From positions 43,927-107,926 of the forward strand of contig CANTFL010001229.1 in the NCBI GenBank assembly GCA_947650285.1: a stretch of DNA of 64,000 nucleotides, written 5' to 3'. How positions within the stretch are numbered: position 1 is the stretch's first letter; the number at the start of each line of letters is the position of its first letter. The notes beneath the pieces were generated by a model. The model worked only from the letters and a program-made list of their open reading frames with translations, did no database searches and had not been told where the DNA came from. Positions 24,109-37,302 of the stretch are shown one piece after another. Origin of the DNA: Hyaloperonospora brassicae. Taxonomy: Eukaryota; Oomycota; Peronosporomycetes; Peronosporales; Peronosporaceae. The position numbers were made by a program, and so were the translations under genes.

Positions 24109-24708
24109 TCACAGCGTCTTGGTCGCCTTGAAGCTCGCGACGTTGAGTTTCGCCTGCTTCAACACGCGCTGGTAAAGCTCAGGGCGGTAGCCAAGTGGGA
24201 ACAAAATCTCGAGCAACACGAACATCGGGGCCGTGATGAGGGCCTGGTCGAGGCTGGCGAAGAGTGCCGGTTTGCGTCGCTCAAAGAGTCCGTGGCCGAC
24301 AAACTGCAAGACCCACGCGGTGGCTTGGATGGCAATGCACACGTGTACGCTGTGCACGCCCATAGCCTCAGCGCCTTCCAGGACAAAGTAGTTGGCAAAC
24401 AGGTAGCTGAGCAGCACGATCCCAGCCGCCAATGTGCCCGCCCGGATGTCCAGTGCCACGTACCAGCCCATGTAGATAGCAGCGACGATGGCCGAGTAGT
24501 TGAGCAGCATGAATTGGCCATAGGGGAGAGCCGCCAAGAACGATGGCGTCTCGACCAACGGCTGCGTGTGCGCCAGGAGCACGAGCCCCGACACAAAGAT
24601 GGGCCAGATGCAGACCAAGTGGATGTACTGGTTGACCTTGTTGTCGTGGTACGACAAGTAGAACGTCACCTGTTTCTCCAGGTTGAAACGGTCTGCAGGG
24701 AAGCTCAT
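24109..24708 (-). CDS. MPO1: Mpo1-like (DUF962) membrane protein, putative 2-hydroxy fatty acid dioxygenase
   Basis: 199 residues, the usual length of this family. The N-terminal signature YLSYHDNKVNQYIH (about 18-31), with its two histidines, and the later WVLQFVGHGLFE (about 132-143) are the hallmarks of DUF962/Mpo1 proteins. Four hydrophobic segments lie between and after them. In yeast, Mpo1 is an Fe(II)-dependent dioxygenase of the ER that shortens 2-hydroxy fatty acids by one carbon during phytosphingosine breakdown; the histidines are thought to bind the metal. All are present here, so an active enzyme is likely. Single exon, start ATG preceded by a purine-poor leader. No functional link with the neighbours is visible. 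Confidence 0.88.
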   Translation of the reverse strand: MSFPADRFNLEKQVTFYLSYHDNKVNQYIHLVCIWPIFVSGLVLLAHTQPLVETPSFLAALPYGQFMLLNYSAIVAAIYMGWYVALDIRAGTLAAGIVLLSYLFANYFVLEGAEAMGVHSVHVCIAIQATAWVLQFVGHGLFERRKPALFASLDQALITAPMFVLLEILFPLGYRPELYQRVLKQAKLNVASFKATKTL

Positions 24709-27700
24709 GGTCGACGACGACGACGGGAATGCTGATGGACTTGGGGACTGACTTGACGTGTTTGTGGTAGTTTGGAAAGTGAGGTCAAGCCGAAAAAAGT
24801 TTCATCACCTGCTTCTCACATTTCCAGCACAACAGAAAGTCGTTTTGTCGCGGCCATTTGATATTACGCAAACAAAAGACCCGGTACATGTGGTGGCGAG
24901 ACGACTCGACCACATTGGGGATCCCACCTGGATACAGTTGCGTATGCCGCGTACACACACTGTTTCTTTTCTTGCAGACCGATTCATTCGAGCTTTCGTT
25001 TGTACGCGGTGACACCTAAGCGATACGACAAGGGCAGCGCTCGTGAAGGCGCGTCGATCGATCGTACGTCTGGGTTTCGACCTAACGACATCACGATGTA
25101 TCCTTTTTCGTCGTGTGGAGCTCTACTTTTCTGCGCTGCGTCCTGGCCGTACGTAACATGCGAGTCGGGTGGGAGACCGGACGTAGACACCCGAGGTCCA
25201 TTCTCCATGTTGTCGCATGGCACTTTTCGCCTCTAAAGTCATGTCACGTGTACTGAGCAAGCGCTCATATTCAACAAAGACTGGACGCTTTCCCGCACGT
25301 ATCGAACGCTCTGGATCCCGCCATCGATTCTGTCCGAGCTTGTCGTGGTCGGCAGGTGGTACCTTGCACTTCCAACGCTTGCTGGATTTTTTCTCAGCAA
25401 CAAAGCGAAAGCACGTTGAAGAAGGCGATCTTACTCTTACAATTGTGTAAGCTCTGAAGCGCAGCCACTAAGGAGTGAGATGTTGCTGTTTTCATCAGCC
25501 GCTTCCACCATAGCTCCCTCTGTCCAGGTGCAAACGGGTCTCTTCAGTCGACTCTCATCCAGAGAATTCGCGTGACATGATATGTTCAGTGAGGACGGCG
25601 TCATGTCGTGTGCACATGCGCGAACCGATCATTTGTATCTCTCGACCGACGCGCACATCGGCACCATCGCTGCCCAAAACAAACGACCATCAGAACGCTC
25701 AAAGATCTCCTGACTCCGCTTTCATTCGAGCAGACGAGTCGAGGGCTCGACAGCATAGCGGAGGAAACCACTCTCGAGCGTCGATACCTTACAATCGCGT
25801 TGGCAACGTCTTTATGTTCAATCGCAATGTCGTTCACAGGGTGTACACTCAACGCACGTGACCGCAATGCATTGGTGATGCTGACCAACTTTTCCGACAC
25901 GACGACAATTCACCCTCAAACTGTTGTGGTAAAGCCATTTGCTCCGGCAGGACGATTGTAATGAAAAAGAGGCGTGACATTGTGGCCGCCATTGGATCGA
26001 CGAGATCACCTACCTGGCCGTTTTGGCGATTTGCTCACAGGATCTGTTGTGCACATGCCTTCGCTCGTTGCAGTTGGTATCGAGTGTGCGGCGGTCAAGC
26101 GCTCACTTGACACACTTGTTTATGTGGTGACGCAACACGTTTTCCACGAGTGCGTCCAGTTCCTAATATTTTCAGCACATGACCACTTACTTGCTACTTG
26201 AATCGACCATATTACGTGCGTATCCGTCCACAGCTGTGTCGAATAGACCACGCTTGTGATGATGGAGAACCACGTTCGAGCCTTGACGCGGCTAAGGAGC
26301 CGCTGACACATTGCCCGGCACTGGTGTGTGCTATCTAGAAGAAGTAGTACGTGACCGACACACCTGCTGACTGTTACAACCTTTGGCTCGCCCCTGGCTC
26401 GCAATCGCATTCATCGTGCATCCGTATCGACGCTAGACTCTGTGCTTGAACACAAGATTATACGACAAGAAGGATGTGGGCTCATACGCTTGATGATGTG
26501 TCTCAACTGAGGAGAGAAATGACCACGAGGACATGAGGGAATGAGACCAACAGGTCACAATGAATAAGCTGGTACGAAACCGTCTGTCCGTTCGTGTTGT
26601 ATCGAATGAAAAGCCACAGTTGGGAATGCGTCATCACAAGTGTCGAGATCCTGACATCGAGTGGTGGTAAACAGTCTACTTGGTTGCGTTCGTCTCGCAG
26701 GCCACGTGCGTGGAGTTGTAGCAGAATAGGTCAGTACGCATGAATACTTATTTGCAGATGTATACAAACCTGTATACATGTGTCTGATAATGTACAGATA
26801 CGTCTAATTTGCATGTATGTACCTGAAGTTTTCTACATGTTGCATGCGGGGTACCCAGCACGACAATTTGCACTTTGTGACGCGTCGGTTTCGCAACTTC
26901 ATGCCGTTGGGTTTCACCCGTGGCAAACATTGAGTACGTTCATAAGTGGCAATACCAGGCAAGAATTAATTGTGACTTCCACAAACCAGAAATGGAATGC
27001 GCGGTACTTGACCACGTAGCAGACAAATGTCCACGAAAATCACCTTGCTTACATCGCATAGCTTGACTTCGGGATCCCTGTCTTGTGTACCTCCACCAAA
27101 TTCTTTGTTTGTAGCACCTCGATGTACACCGCCAAACCCGCCACCGGGACAGCAAATATGCGCAACCAAGTGATACAGATCCTGCACGTGCACGTAGCAG
27201 TTTGCATGCGCTGCCTTATCGCAGTTCACCCGAAAGAGGAAAATATGACAATACGGCCGAGTTTGACATAACACGGGAAACTTACCAGGTCAGACACACT
27301 ACATAACCTTACGGCTTAATGATCATGAAAGGTACACGAAGAGCTTGTCCCACATTGCTTATTCTGTTTCATACCCGCGTTTCGGTGAATCGACACGACG
27401 CGTTACTGAAAAAGATAGTGTGCGTTTTGTCGCGCATTCTTCCATTCAATCGGGCTTTCTTCGCTGCACAAATCAACTGGCTTCTCGGAAGACCTTTTGT
27501 GCTAAGATTGACGAACTCACACGCGCGAAATTCAATTGCGGACGTCTGTTGTGTCTACTACATTGTACTACACAAGAGGGCTACAGCATCCGGACTCATG
27601 TTGCCGCGCACTGAGCTTTGTTTTGCTGTCCAGACGAACGGAGTTTGCATTGGTGTCTACGAACGGAACAAGTCGACATGTGGTTGTCTACGCTCACACT

Positions 27701-29058
27701 GCTGTCAGTGCAGCAATTTACACTGACGATGGTGCATACGTGTGCCTCGAAATCTCACGTATACTCTTGTGTGAAGGAAGCGCACGAAAACTAAACAGTA
27801 CCGCTTCGTTGAGTGGGAAACGAAAAGTGTAAGCAGCATAAGCATGCCTTCTGTTACGACATCGCGTAAGCTTCCTTTGATCATGCTAGACCGCAATCAC
27901 ATATGTTGACAACCTGCTCACCACTTGCGCGTTGCTGTCACTGACTAACAACGTTGTCAGCTGACATAATGGTCTACATGAGCCATTGCTCAGCATGTTG
28001 TCAAGTGCTGCAGGATACTACACCTTCAATTGTAGTACCCCTCAATATTACTTTCTGTAGACAATATGTTCTCCATCTTACCGTTTATGGTTATATTGCT
28101 GCATCCTATCTGCCAAGATAGTAATCTCATTAGTACTGGATTCGATGTCAATGTCAAGTGACAGTCTCATTTCTTACACTGGTGACTGTTCCAAAGACCA
28201 CTTACAGAGTTTGCTGTGTAATCGACTACGTCAATACACCTTAGCTACGTCTGAGGCATAGACCGGATGGCCACTAACGGCTAGGTATTGATGTCGTTTT
28301 TGGCTTTGCGTTTAAACAATAAACTTTTGTTTCTCACACTGAAAGCTACCCGAGCATTCAAGTATTCTTACAACACTGATTCTAGCTCAACGATGGAGTA
28401 GGCGCGACATCAACTTAACTTCAATTAGGTCTGACGAAAGTACAAAGCAGGTTAAGCATTGATCATCTGCAGATCGTTTCGTTGAGCGTTAAGTTGTAAG
28501 CTACATGGGGCTTGGAGTAGCAGTCCTGAATGAGTGTTTCTCTCGCACGAAGCGAAGAACGTACAGGGTGTAATGATTATCATTTGTCCTGTTTTGCCGC
28601 ATTCTCACATGAGTCACAAATTTTGCATCGACAACCCATAGCGACATTTTCAGGCAACCTTTAACAAATGGTGGTGGTACATGTAGTGTACTACCTACTT
28701 TGGCTAGAATTGTCGGTCCTGGCAATATATATTCGTACGACACGTCGATCGTAAGGTGGAGCCCAGCTTTTCACGCACAACGTTGGTAGTGTCTTGTACC
28801 TATCGTGAGATTCATTCGTTCAGTAGGCGTCATGTCCAAAAATACAGCCCAGAGTGCACGAGCCCATGGCTCACTTTTGTGGTCAAGCCACTACCGACAA
28901 CCAAGCTCCTAATTTTCCATTGCAAATGACGAGCGAGGGGCTTTGATGTGGTGCGACCTATTGCACTGAACAAGGAACTTGAAGACGGTGAGCACACTGC
29001 GCTCTTTTGCCGTGATGTGTTCGCCAACCTCGACCCAGATCCAGCCACATGCAAGATT
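24709..29058. other. Gene-poor intergenic stretch
   Basis: 4.3 kb with only short, mutually overlapping frames on both strands and nothing recognisable. I see no LTR, tRNA or tandem array. Divergent transposon remnants could be hidden here. Confidence 0.4.
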
Positions 29059-31777
29059 TTACTTCAAGAGAATGTCCTGCTGGATCACACGAAGCTCGTA
29101 AGCAATGGCAGGAGCAGTCGGACGCTCGGACGGGTCTGCGAGCAAACATCGCTCCACCAGATCCGTCAACGCTTGGTGGCAACCTGTCCTGACCTTCGGG
29201 TACAATGCTCCTGTCGCTACTCGGTGCAGACTTGTCAAGTCGGGCTTTAGCTTGCCGTTGGAACCACGAACATTGTTGTACAGAATGCGGGTAGTGTCCA
29301 ACTCAGTCAGCAAAATTCCAAAGCTGAAGATATCAACAGCTGGACCGTAGTCAGACTCGCCTCGAATCACTTCGGGTGCAAACCACCGAACGGCACCGAC
29401 TCCATCCGTTCCACTTTCATTCATCGATCTCAGTCGTGGGGTTTCAAAGTCGCTCAACTTGGCTTCCATGTCACATGAGAGCAACACGTTTTTCGAGTTC
29501 AAGTCACGGTGGACAAGTGGAGGCACAAACGAATGCACGTACACGAGCGCCTCGATAACATCAATCGCAACGTTGAACTTCGAGGTCGTCCACCCGCTTG
29601 GCGTACTCGCTTCAGCCAAGTATTCTCGGAGATCACCTCCTTCCACGTACTCAGACAGCATCTGCAAATCAGTGTCATCGGTCCACGCAGCGCCAATAAG
29701 TCTCACCAAATTTGGATGCTCAAACTTAGCAACCAGCTTGATCTCTTTCACGAAAGCAGCAGTGTGCATTTTTGTTCGCCTTTCCGGACGGAGACGCTTC
29801 GATGCCAGTAATTGTAGGTTACGATATCTTACTAGCCAAACGGTGGCGTATGATCCACTGCCAAGAGGCTTGAGATCTTCGATTGCGGATGCGTGTAGTT
29901 GCATCGAAAGCAGCTCAAGGTCGTTCCATATCGACATAAACTGCTGCGACTTATTTTTGTAGCCGGATTCTCCTGCAGACGTACATGGAGGAATGCTATA
30001 AACACCTGCAGTGGCAGTCGCTGGTGCTTCAGAGACCTCACTATCCTCGTTTGTCACAGTCGGGATACTCATTGAAGCAACGCTAGAAGGTCTTGGGATA
30101 AATACGTCAACGTCACCGGATCTCCTCCTGCCACGACACTGCATAAGCACTTGGTGCCAGTTGTCAGCGGAGGAGAAATTGCTACTGCTGCAACCGACTG
30201 TATCACTTGCAATCGAGACGTCTGCTTCTTCGCGTTCTTTTCGTCGGTGAGCAACAAATACGAACGCAGCGAACATCGCAGTGGCTGCGCCACAAAGAGT
30301 GCCCAAAACCCAGGTCGTTGGTGATGAAGCAGACGAGGACGCACTAGCAGTGTCTGCTTCCTGTGATCCTTTGGACCCGGACGTAGAGGAAATAGCTGTG
30401 GGACTCAGCACTAAATCGCCATCATCGGTGATGCACACAAGCACATCGAATATGAAGCTCTGCCTTAGGTCGCCACAGTCCACTCCAGCATCGAAGTCGG
30501 ACGAGGACAAACCCAGCGTCTGCAAGCTGTTTAAGAAATTCGCATGCCTGCTGCTAAAATTGCGTGAAGCGAACGAGTTGCCGGTCAAGTTCCTGCCATC
30601 CATCAATATGTCAAGTGAGATGATCGAACAAGCACTACGAGAACGCGATCCTATACACCGCACGCACAATGTCTTCAGGTTTGCATGTCGGTATATAGCA
30701 CTGGGTATGCTCGTCAAGTCATTGCCGCTGAGGCACCTGTGGACAACAGAAAGTTAGCACCATAAAGACTTATCGCATATTCGGTGAGCAGTACAGTCCG
30801 TACAGGTTCTCCAACTTGGTGAACACCGCCGTAAAGTCAACCAGGTTGTTGTTCTGCATACTTCTGCTCCGAAACAAATGAAGGTGAGGCTCAAGCACAA
30901 TCTCAAGGTCGCGTATGTGCTTACAATGTGGTGATCGATTCAACTTCTTCGACAGAGGCCACGGTCGTCACGTAGTTGCTGTCCAAAACTCTAAAGTAGA
31001 CGTCAAAAAAACGCGTGATCAGTCAAGCATTGTCATCAGTGCATCTGCAAACCTCGTACAAATCTTTGAGTACTTGAAGACTGCCAAGTTCCGAAGGAAA
31101 GGCTGTGAGGAGCGTATTCGTGAGGTCCAACGACTCGACCGATGATGGCAGAAAGGCCGCAAGTGTCTCGATTTGGTTCGCGAGACCAAGATTCTGGAGC
31201 CTCACGGTGGTCACTGACGTTGCCAATGCGATCATATTCGACGATAGGATGATGCTGGAGACCTTGCCTTTTGGGTACCCCACCGCCGCTTGTCCACCTG
31301 ACGCAATACTAGACAACCGAAGACTCCATGAGACATGTCAATAATCGATGCAATGAAACAGAGAGCATTGACATACAAAGTCGTGACTGCAGGAGAGACG
31401 CTGATCCTTCCAAGCGCTTTGACTTGGTCATTCGACACCGACGGCCACTTGCTTGTCTCGTCCCCATATCCTGCCAAGTCGGACTTTGTGTACCCGCCCA
31501 TTGTTAGCTCCTCGTCGCTTTTGTAGGACCCGAAGGCCACCAGCACAATCAGCGTCGCTGAGCTTGTGTCGACAGGTAGACACTGATAGGTGCAGTCTGT
31601 ACGCGCCTCGCACTCGGGACCAACACAAGTCGAAGCAGACGATGAGCCGAGACACAAATCGTAGTCGTTGCAGCCAAAACACGCTTCGGTAGTCAGTGTC
31701 GTTGGACCGTCTGCGCAGGCAGCAGAGACCACGTTCGGGACCCACACCATCCATAGGACGGCCGAAGCCAAGAGCAT
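29059..31777 (-). CDS. LRR receptor-like TKL protein kinase, six exons
   Basis: Exons (minus): 31377-31777, 31060-31308, 30925-30990, 30804-30863, 30668-30736, 29059-30592. The five introns are 61-75 nt, and the summed exons give 793 codons exactly. Signal peptide 1-19 (ending VVSA), a Cys-rich ectodomain start (about 20-75), then leucine-rich repeats up to about 310, one transmembrane helix at about 376-396, a basic stop-transfer, and a cytoplasmic kinase domain at about 520-790. Kinase landmarks: GSGSYATV 526-533, Lys547, Glu565, HRDLNSKN 643-650, APE 687-689. The Mg-binding DFG reads DFE (663-665). Every intron is phase 2, and those between repeats split the conserved Leu codon, so each inner exon is one LRR. 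Such LRR-TKL receptors are common in oomycetes and probably sense external ligands. Start chosen at the ATG that opens the signal peptide. Confidence 0.87.
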
Positions 31778-31854
31778 GACGAGTACTATGGCGAATGTAT
31801 ACTGTCGATTGGAAAGGTGGTCAACTTGACGTGAATAGCTGCGACTATGGGAGA

Positions 31855-31925
31855 GCCAGTGCAAAACAGGGCATGGCCAGTGCAAATGGGCCATGGCCAG
31901 TGCAAAATAGGGCATGGTCCATGCA
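31855..31925. repeat. 21-bp tandem repeat upstream of the receptor kinase
   Basis: Three to four copies of a unit close to GCCAGTGCAAAATAGGGCATG, with small differences between copies, 78-148 bp before the kinase start codon. It may be a promoter element or a minisatellite. Confidence 0.75.
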
Positions 31926-34900
31926 CATTTTTGGGTACCCTGACGATCGAACAGATGCAAAAAAAGAATCGACGACGACTCGCGACCGGAGTGTAACTTC
32001 CCGAGACGAGTGTCGTTATTGCTTTTCTTATTCTGGTATGTCGTTTAGGTTGTTGTGTTTGCGCTGGAGACGACTTATTTTTGTATTTTAGTCACGACTT
32101 TTGTCCAGAAAAGGCACAACCGTGTTGCTGCTGCATTCTCTTCACAGCACAGAGTACCCCTTCTTTCTTGGCTATTGATTCATTTCTGTGTGATGTTATG
32201 GCTGCCAAGACAAAGTGCATAAACGGTTGGCGTTTGGCTATTGTGCAGCATATCGCACTGCAGTCTGCGCCAACAACAAACGAGATACCATCAAATGTGT
32301 GGTGCTTGTTACCCAAGAGCTACTTCACGCTCCTCACGGAATTGCAGAAACACTAATACGCAGTGCGTTTGCTTGTGTGATTTGGACGACTTGCAAGTGT
32401 AGCCGACTTGTCTTGTGGCACGCTATATCGATGACCCCGTCATGCATGTGCTGATGACAAATGATCGACACTTCGCACCGAATTAATTGGTAGAGTGAGT
32501 CAATTGAATGCGTGGGTTAGGTATGTGCAATGCTTTGTCGTCGAGAGGCGAACCAAATGAATGTGCGCTTGTGGGGCTCTTTTCGCTACATTGTGGCAAA
32601 ACAGGAAGGACGGGGCTACGCGTGGTGCGCAAAGCTGCCTGCATGAAGCAAATTTGGCTTTTCTCGTCTCGAAGCAGGTCGGGAAGTCCATAGTCTTGTA
32701 AGAACCGCAATGCTCGTCGACTACAGAAAACTACAGAACAGATGCGTGGACATTCACATTCGTTGTCGCCATCGTCAATGGCCTAATGTAACGAACGTTC
32801 CGTAACAGCAGGAAGGTGCTCAGCCAAGTCTGGGTCTGTTACGTTGGTGACAGCTGCAGAGACTCACGCGCTCTAGTCGCCCTTGCTCGCATTGCCGAGT
32901 CGGAAGCGACGTGACTGCAAAGCCCGGGATCTTGCAACACTGATATCAAGTCGCCTTTGGTCGAGGCACAGATCACTCGACAACCGTTTGCTAAAGCAAC
33001 GATTTTGCTGCCAGCGTCCTTACCACGTCGATAGTGCGTAGCTGCGTAAGTGCTGATTTGTGGAAAGTCTCTACCGATTCGAGACGATCAAGTTTGCTGC
33101 CTCTGCTGTCGTGGGAATAGTTTGACATAGCCTGGAATCCCTTGTCCCTTCAATCTACAGTCAATCGTGATAGCTCTACTTCGACGACACTTTGTTTGCG
33201 GTAAACGACGGACGCCACTCTCTCTGGGCTAAGAGCAGGTACGATCAGGTCGTGCTTCTCGCCACAGAGAGTCTGTGCAAATCCACCAGAGATACGAAAT
33301 GATATGTCTCGTGTTTTCCGACAGTTAGCTTCAACGACGTCAGAACACTGTGCGTACTCTTTTCGATCCTTTTCGAGTTCCCTCAGCAACCAAGGCGTGC
33401 TATCATCTGACCAGAAGTTGCGTATTCGGATACCTTATGACACATAATCGAGTGCGTGCGCCAGAGTTGTACGATGCATCGATAAGGTGCTACTGTATTC
33501 TGCGTCTTCACGACAAGCGTTTCGTTTGCTATTCCGTCTGCTTCGATAGCTCTGGCGCCTAAAGCTGAGCCGAGCGCGATCATTCAGAACATCGTGAACT
33601 ACAGTCACGATCGAGGAACACCTTTGTATCATCTGAGCAAGCCCGAGCGTGCGACGCTAGACTCCAACGCACTATAATGCCAAGCATTCCTTGTGAAAGG
33701 GACATGGAATTCGTTTTTTGGATATTGGCATCATGCGAAAGACCGGCCTTGGTCAAGTTGTACCGGAGTGTGTGTTAGTGTAGACAAACCATCTGTGGCT
33801 TTATCGTTTCATTTGTATGTGCCCGCCCGCGGGAAGGTAGATTACAACGACAGCTAGGCATCGGGTATCTCTCTGTAGTACATTTCTCTCTGTAGACGAC
33901 TTTCTCGGGCCAATTTCTGTAGTGTGTCCTATGAGCACTTTCTTATCCAAAAAATGGTTGCCATCGATCTGTTGTACCCGACACCATTGCTTTCGAGCCA
34001 ATACATGTCTAGCAAACTTGTGAAGCGCGAGATGTTCTGCTTCAATGTTGTGTAAACGATGTCATCCGTAGGCCAGTTTTGGAAGTCGATTGTATATGTT
34101 CTGACAGTCCGAGAGAAACTTAAACTTATGAGATCAGCTAGACGAGCAGATCATCGCGGATTCAGTCTCTGTTGCTGCCACGTACGTCAACGGCTACTTG
34201 TATACAGTTTGACGCATCTTGTCGAGAGAAATGATCGCTTCCATGGTTTTACAAGTTTCAATAGAGCTTCAAGTCCTCGATCGACGACATTGTTAGCAAC
34301 CGATACAGCGCCGACATCACTTTCGGGAAGACAAACCTCTACGAGCGAAAATGCAAAGTTGTTGCAGCTTGTCTACTCGCCTTCACACAGCTTTTCATTC
34401 TTGACGAATGGCGAAAAGCCATAGCTTATTGTTGCTCTAGATCGCTCATACGAGGTTTCAGTACTTAATCTCTTACGTCGCTACGCGCGTGAGTGTGATG
34501 AGGTTGAGCTTACCACTGCTGTCGTTGCGTTGTCGGGCTTTCGTTGGCACGGCTCCTACCTCATCATCCCATCCTGCGAAGAGCCTCACGAAAGCACGTG
34601 AATAGCATTGCTATGTGCATAAGGATGTGCTGATGACTCCAATCTTCTTCGTGTCATGCTGCTTCGATGTATAAACGGTTGCGAGTAATGGCAAGTCGTG
34701 CAAAGCAATGATGTCTGTCAAAGTAGAACATACCGCAGAGAGACATCGCGCGATCAGAAACTGATTCTTGGCTTTGCTGCTTACACCTCTTCATCCCGTA
34801 AGATCCACCTCTTCCGGTCATTGCGCGGCTTCTGATATTGCAACGTATCTGAAAGCTCTGGAGCAAGCAGACACGAGCGTCATCACCCCGTCCTGGACAC

Positions 34901-35801
34901 CGATTCTCGCGCTCGAGCACGAACTCGAGCAGCTCCTTTTCAAGCTCAGGATGCATCATACACTGTTCCTTCTTCATGCTGAGGTCAAGCCCTCCACATA
35001 TATTGATGTTATGCACATGGGTCGATGTGTTGCTGGTTTGCTTGTGATATGCTGAATATACTACACGCTCACATACGATTGCACTACGAAAGAGTGAAGG
35101 TTCGCGATCCTCGCAATTTACAATACTAGAAACTCCTGCCATAGTGAGAGTGTCGTCGAGCTCGCCAGTGGCGCGGGATCATTGTCGACAAGAGATACAG
35201 GTTAACTGGGCAAACGAGTCGAAGATACTGTGTCGCGGAAAATTCGAAAACGGAGCAGATTGACATCGTGTTGTTCCTCTATATCTCCGATGACTTCGTA
35301 CAGTTACGTCTTGCTTACATGTCCTCATGACGTCAACAGTAAACTTTGTGGCATGAATTCGATCGTCGTGAGATGCTACACGCCGTTCACTCAGGTCGCG
35401 TCCGAGATCCGATGACGTTTCTGAATCGGTTTGTAAGCTTTTGGTGAACTTTTGGTCAAAACATTTGCCACATCAGTGACGGGCCATTTGGCTTACCTAT
35501 GTAGGCTGCTGATATGGGGCCAGTGAGTTAGTTCGTCGCACTTACGCGGGGTTCCACTCCACTGGCCGACTGCTTTGCGCGCCGTGTGTCTAACTCGTTT
35601 GTATTTAGCGCACGGTATTCGAATGACTTTTCGGCTGACGTTGTTTCGACAAGCGATACTGCAGCTTCTTGATAGAGGGTGTTCCTTCCAGCACGACTCT
35701 TATAGCGAGGGGTCACTACTATCTGTGCAAAACAAAAATCGATCACGACAATTCTATTGTCCATTTCTAACACACGCCCGACGCTATTTGACTCCGGTTC
35801 A
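31926..35801. other. Intergenic, no supported gene
   Basis: 3.9 kb with short frames only. The final part contains the promoter of family member 3. No recognisable RNA gene or mobile element. Confidence 0.4.
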
Positions 35802-37187
35802 ATGGCTACAACTGACGCAGAGCAGCTCCGTCTGAGCGGCTTCAAGCGCATCCTACTGCGTTTGGACGACGACACGCGCCGCAAATACTGCTGTCGAGCG
35901 GTCGAAGAGGACCTGCACCATGTCAAGAAGCAGGTGCGGTCGTGCGTGGCCTCGATGACCGAGGTGAAGCAGGTGCACGACGCGACGCGGAAGCTGCACG
36001 CCAGTCAACAGACCGCCGTCTCGAGTGAGCTGTTGACGGACTTAGAAACGCTGCAGGTCAAGTTAGAAATGGCCATAAATAAGGGATGCGGGGCTCCAAG
36101 CAGCTCGTTGGCTGTGGCAAACAAAGAGGCGAGTTCGAAACGTGTTGCGAAGCCCAAGCAAGAAGCTGAAGCGCGTGGGGATGACCCCGTGAAGGTGCAA
36201 AACAAGGAAGCCAAGAGTTTGGTGAAAAAGATTCAACGGATGCAAGACCTCAAGACCGCTGTGGACAGTATCCAAAAAGTGCAGCAGCTGATGCCCGTGC
36301 TGACCAAAACAGCAGACGTCGGACTGATAAAGACGTGGAAAAGGCGCGTGACCGAGGTCGGGCACCATGCTGTGACTCTAGTGACGGAGAAGGACAACGA
36401 TCATCAGGTGGTGCAACGGCTTGAAAAGACGCTCAATAAAATGGTCGGCAAGTGTCCGGGGCTCCAGGCGTGGAAAGCGTACGTGGCGCGAGCCTCTGGT
36501 GTGGGGTTTTGTCATCGGTGATGGACCTCGGCATTGACTGTTGGTGTGTGTCGTGTTTTGCACTGTAGCGACGTGAAGAAGCAGCTCATTGCCAGGATGA
36601 AAGCAAGGGGTGCGCCAGCAGAGAAGAGCAAGAAGAAGCAGGCGATTGTGCTGCCGCATGATGGCGAGGCGGCTATGGCGAGCGGTGCGCCATCAGCTGT
36701 CCAGCTGACGACCAAATCTAGCAACAAAGAGAAGAAAAAGGGCCAGTCAGCTAAAAAGGCTCGAGCACAACTGCAACGATGCTCGCGAGAGGTGCGCGCG
36801 TTGCGCGACAAGTTTGACCTCGGCGCGTACGACGTGAACCTGAGTCGCATGGTTACGATCGTGGACTCCCTTTGGTCGGGGATCGAGCACTCGGAGGTTG
36901 TTTTGCTGACCACGGCGCTCTTCACATTGGTAGAAACGGTGGAAAAGGTAGCGGACCATACGAAGCGCCGAGACCGCCTCGTGTGTCTCGAAAGTGTGCT
37001 AGCTGTCGTGTCGGGCTCGTCGGAGTTGCAACTGACAACGAGGCGGAAGACGATAGTAGACGAATATGCGAACAACTGCCGCCAGTCGTTGGATCAGCTG
37101 AACCGCGAAGGCAAGACACGGGCTACTAGCAGCACTAGTGAGCATGCTGTGGTTCCAGGAGCTAGTCTCGCGAAAAAATACTGCTAG
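35802..37187 (+). CDS. Two-exon helical family protein (family member 3)
   Basis: Exons 35802-36517 and 36569-37187 around a 51-nt phase-2 intron (GTGATG donor, CTGTAG acceptor); the junction rebuilds an Arg codon just as in the gene at 18857-20033. The product is 444 residues. The N-terminal segment (FKRILLRLDDDTRRKYC) is clearly related to that of family member 1, including a shared YC and a shared DA..KL at the end of the block. The middle is Lys-rich and helical, with an LIKTWKRRV motif (about 180-190) that recalls TFIIS N-terminal/LW domains; I treat that as a weak resemblance. Exon 2 carries a Lys-rich segment and a helical domain. No catalytic motif is seen. Function unknown. It is convergent with Ski2, whose stop is 115 bp away. 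Confidence 0.78.
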
Positions 37188-37302
37188 CGCTGCAGTGTGG
37201 CCGCATCTCGTGCAGGCACAGCTGGTGTCATAAATCGTGTGAACAAGATGCGCGGAGTAGCTATAAGTGTTAATCACTTGTCGATTGTGTCCACCGACTT
37301 AC

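Noticed and set aside
34654..35142. 162-codon minus frame.
   Set aside because: No recognisable family, mixed composition, and competing plus-strand frames.
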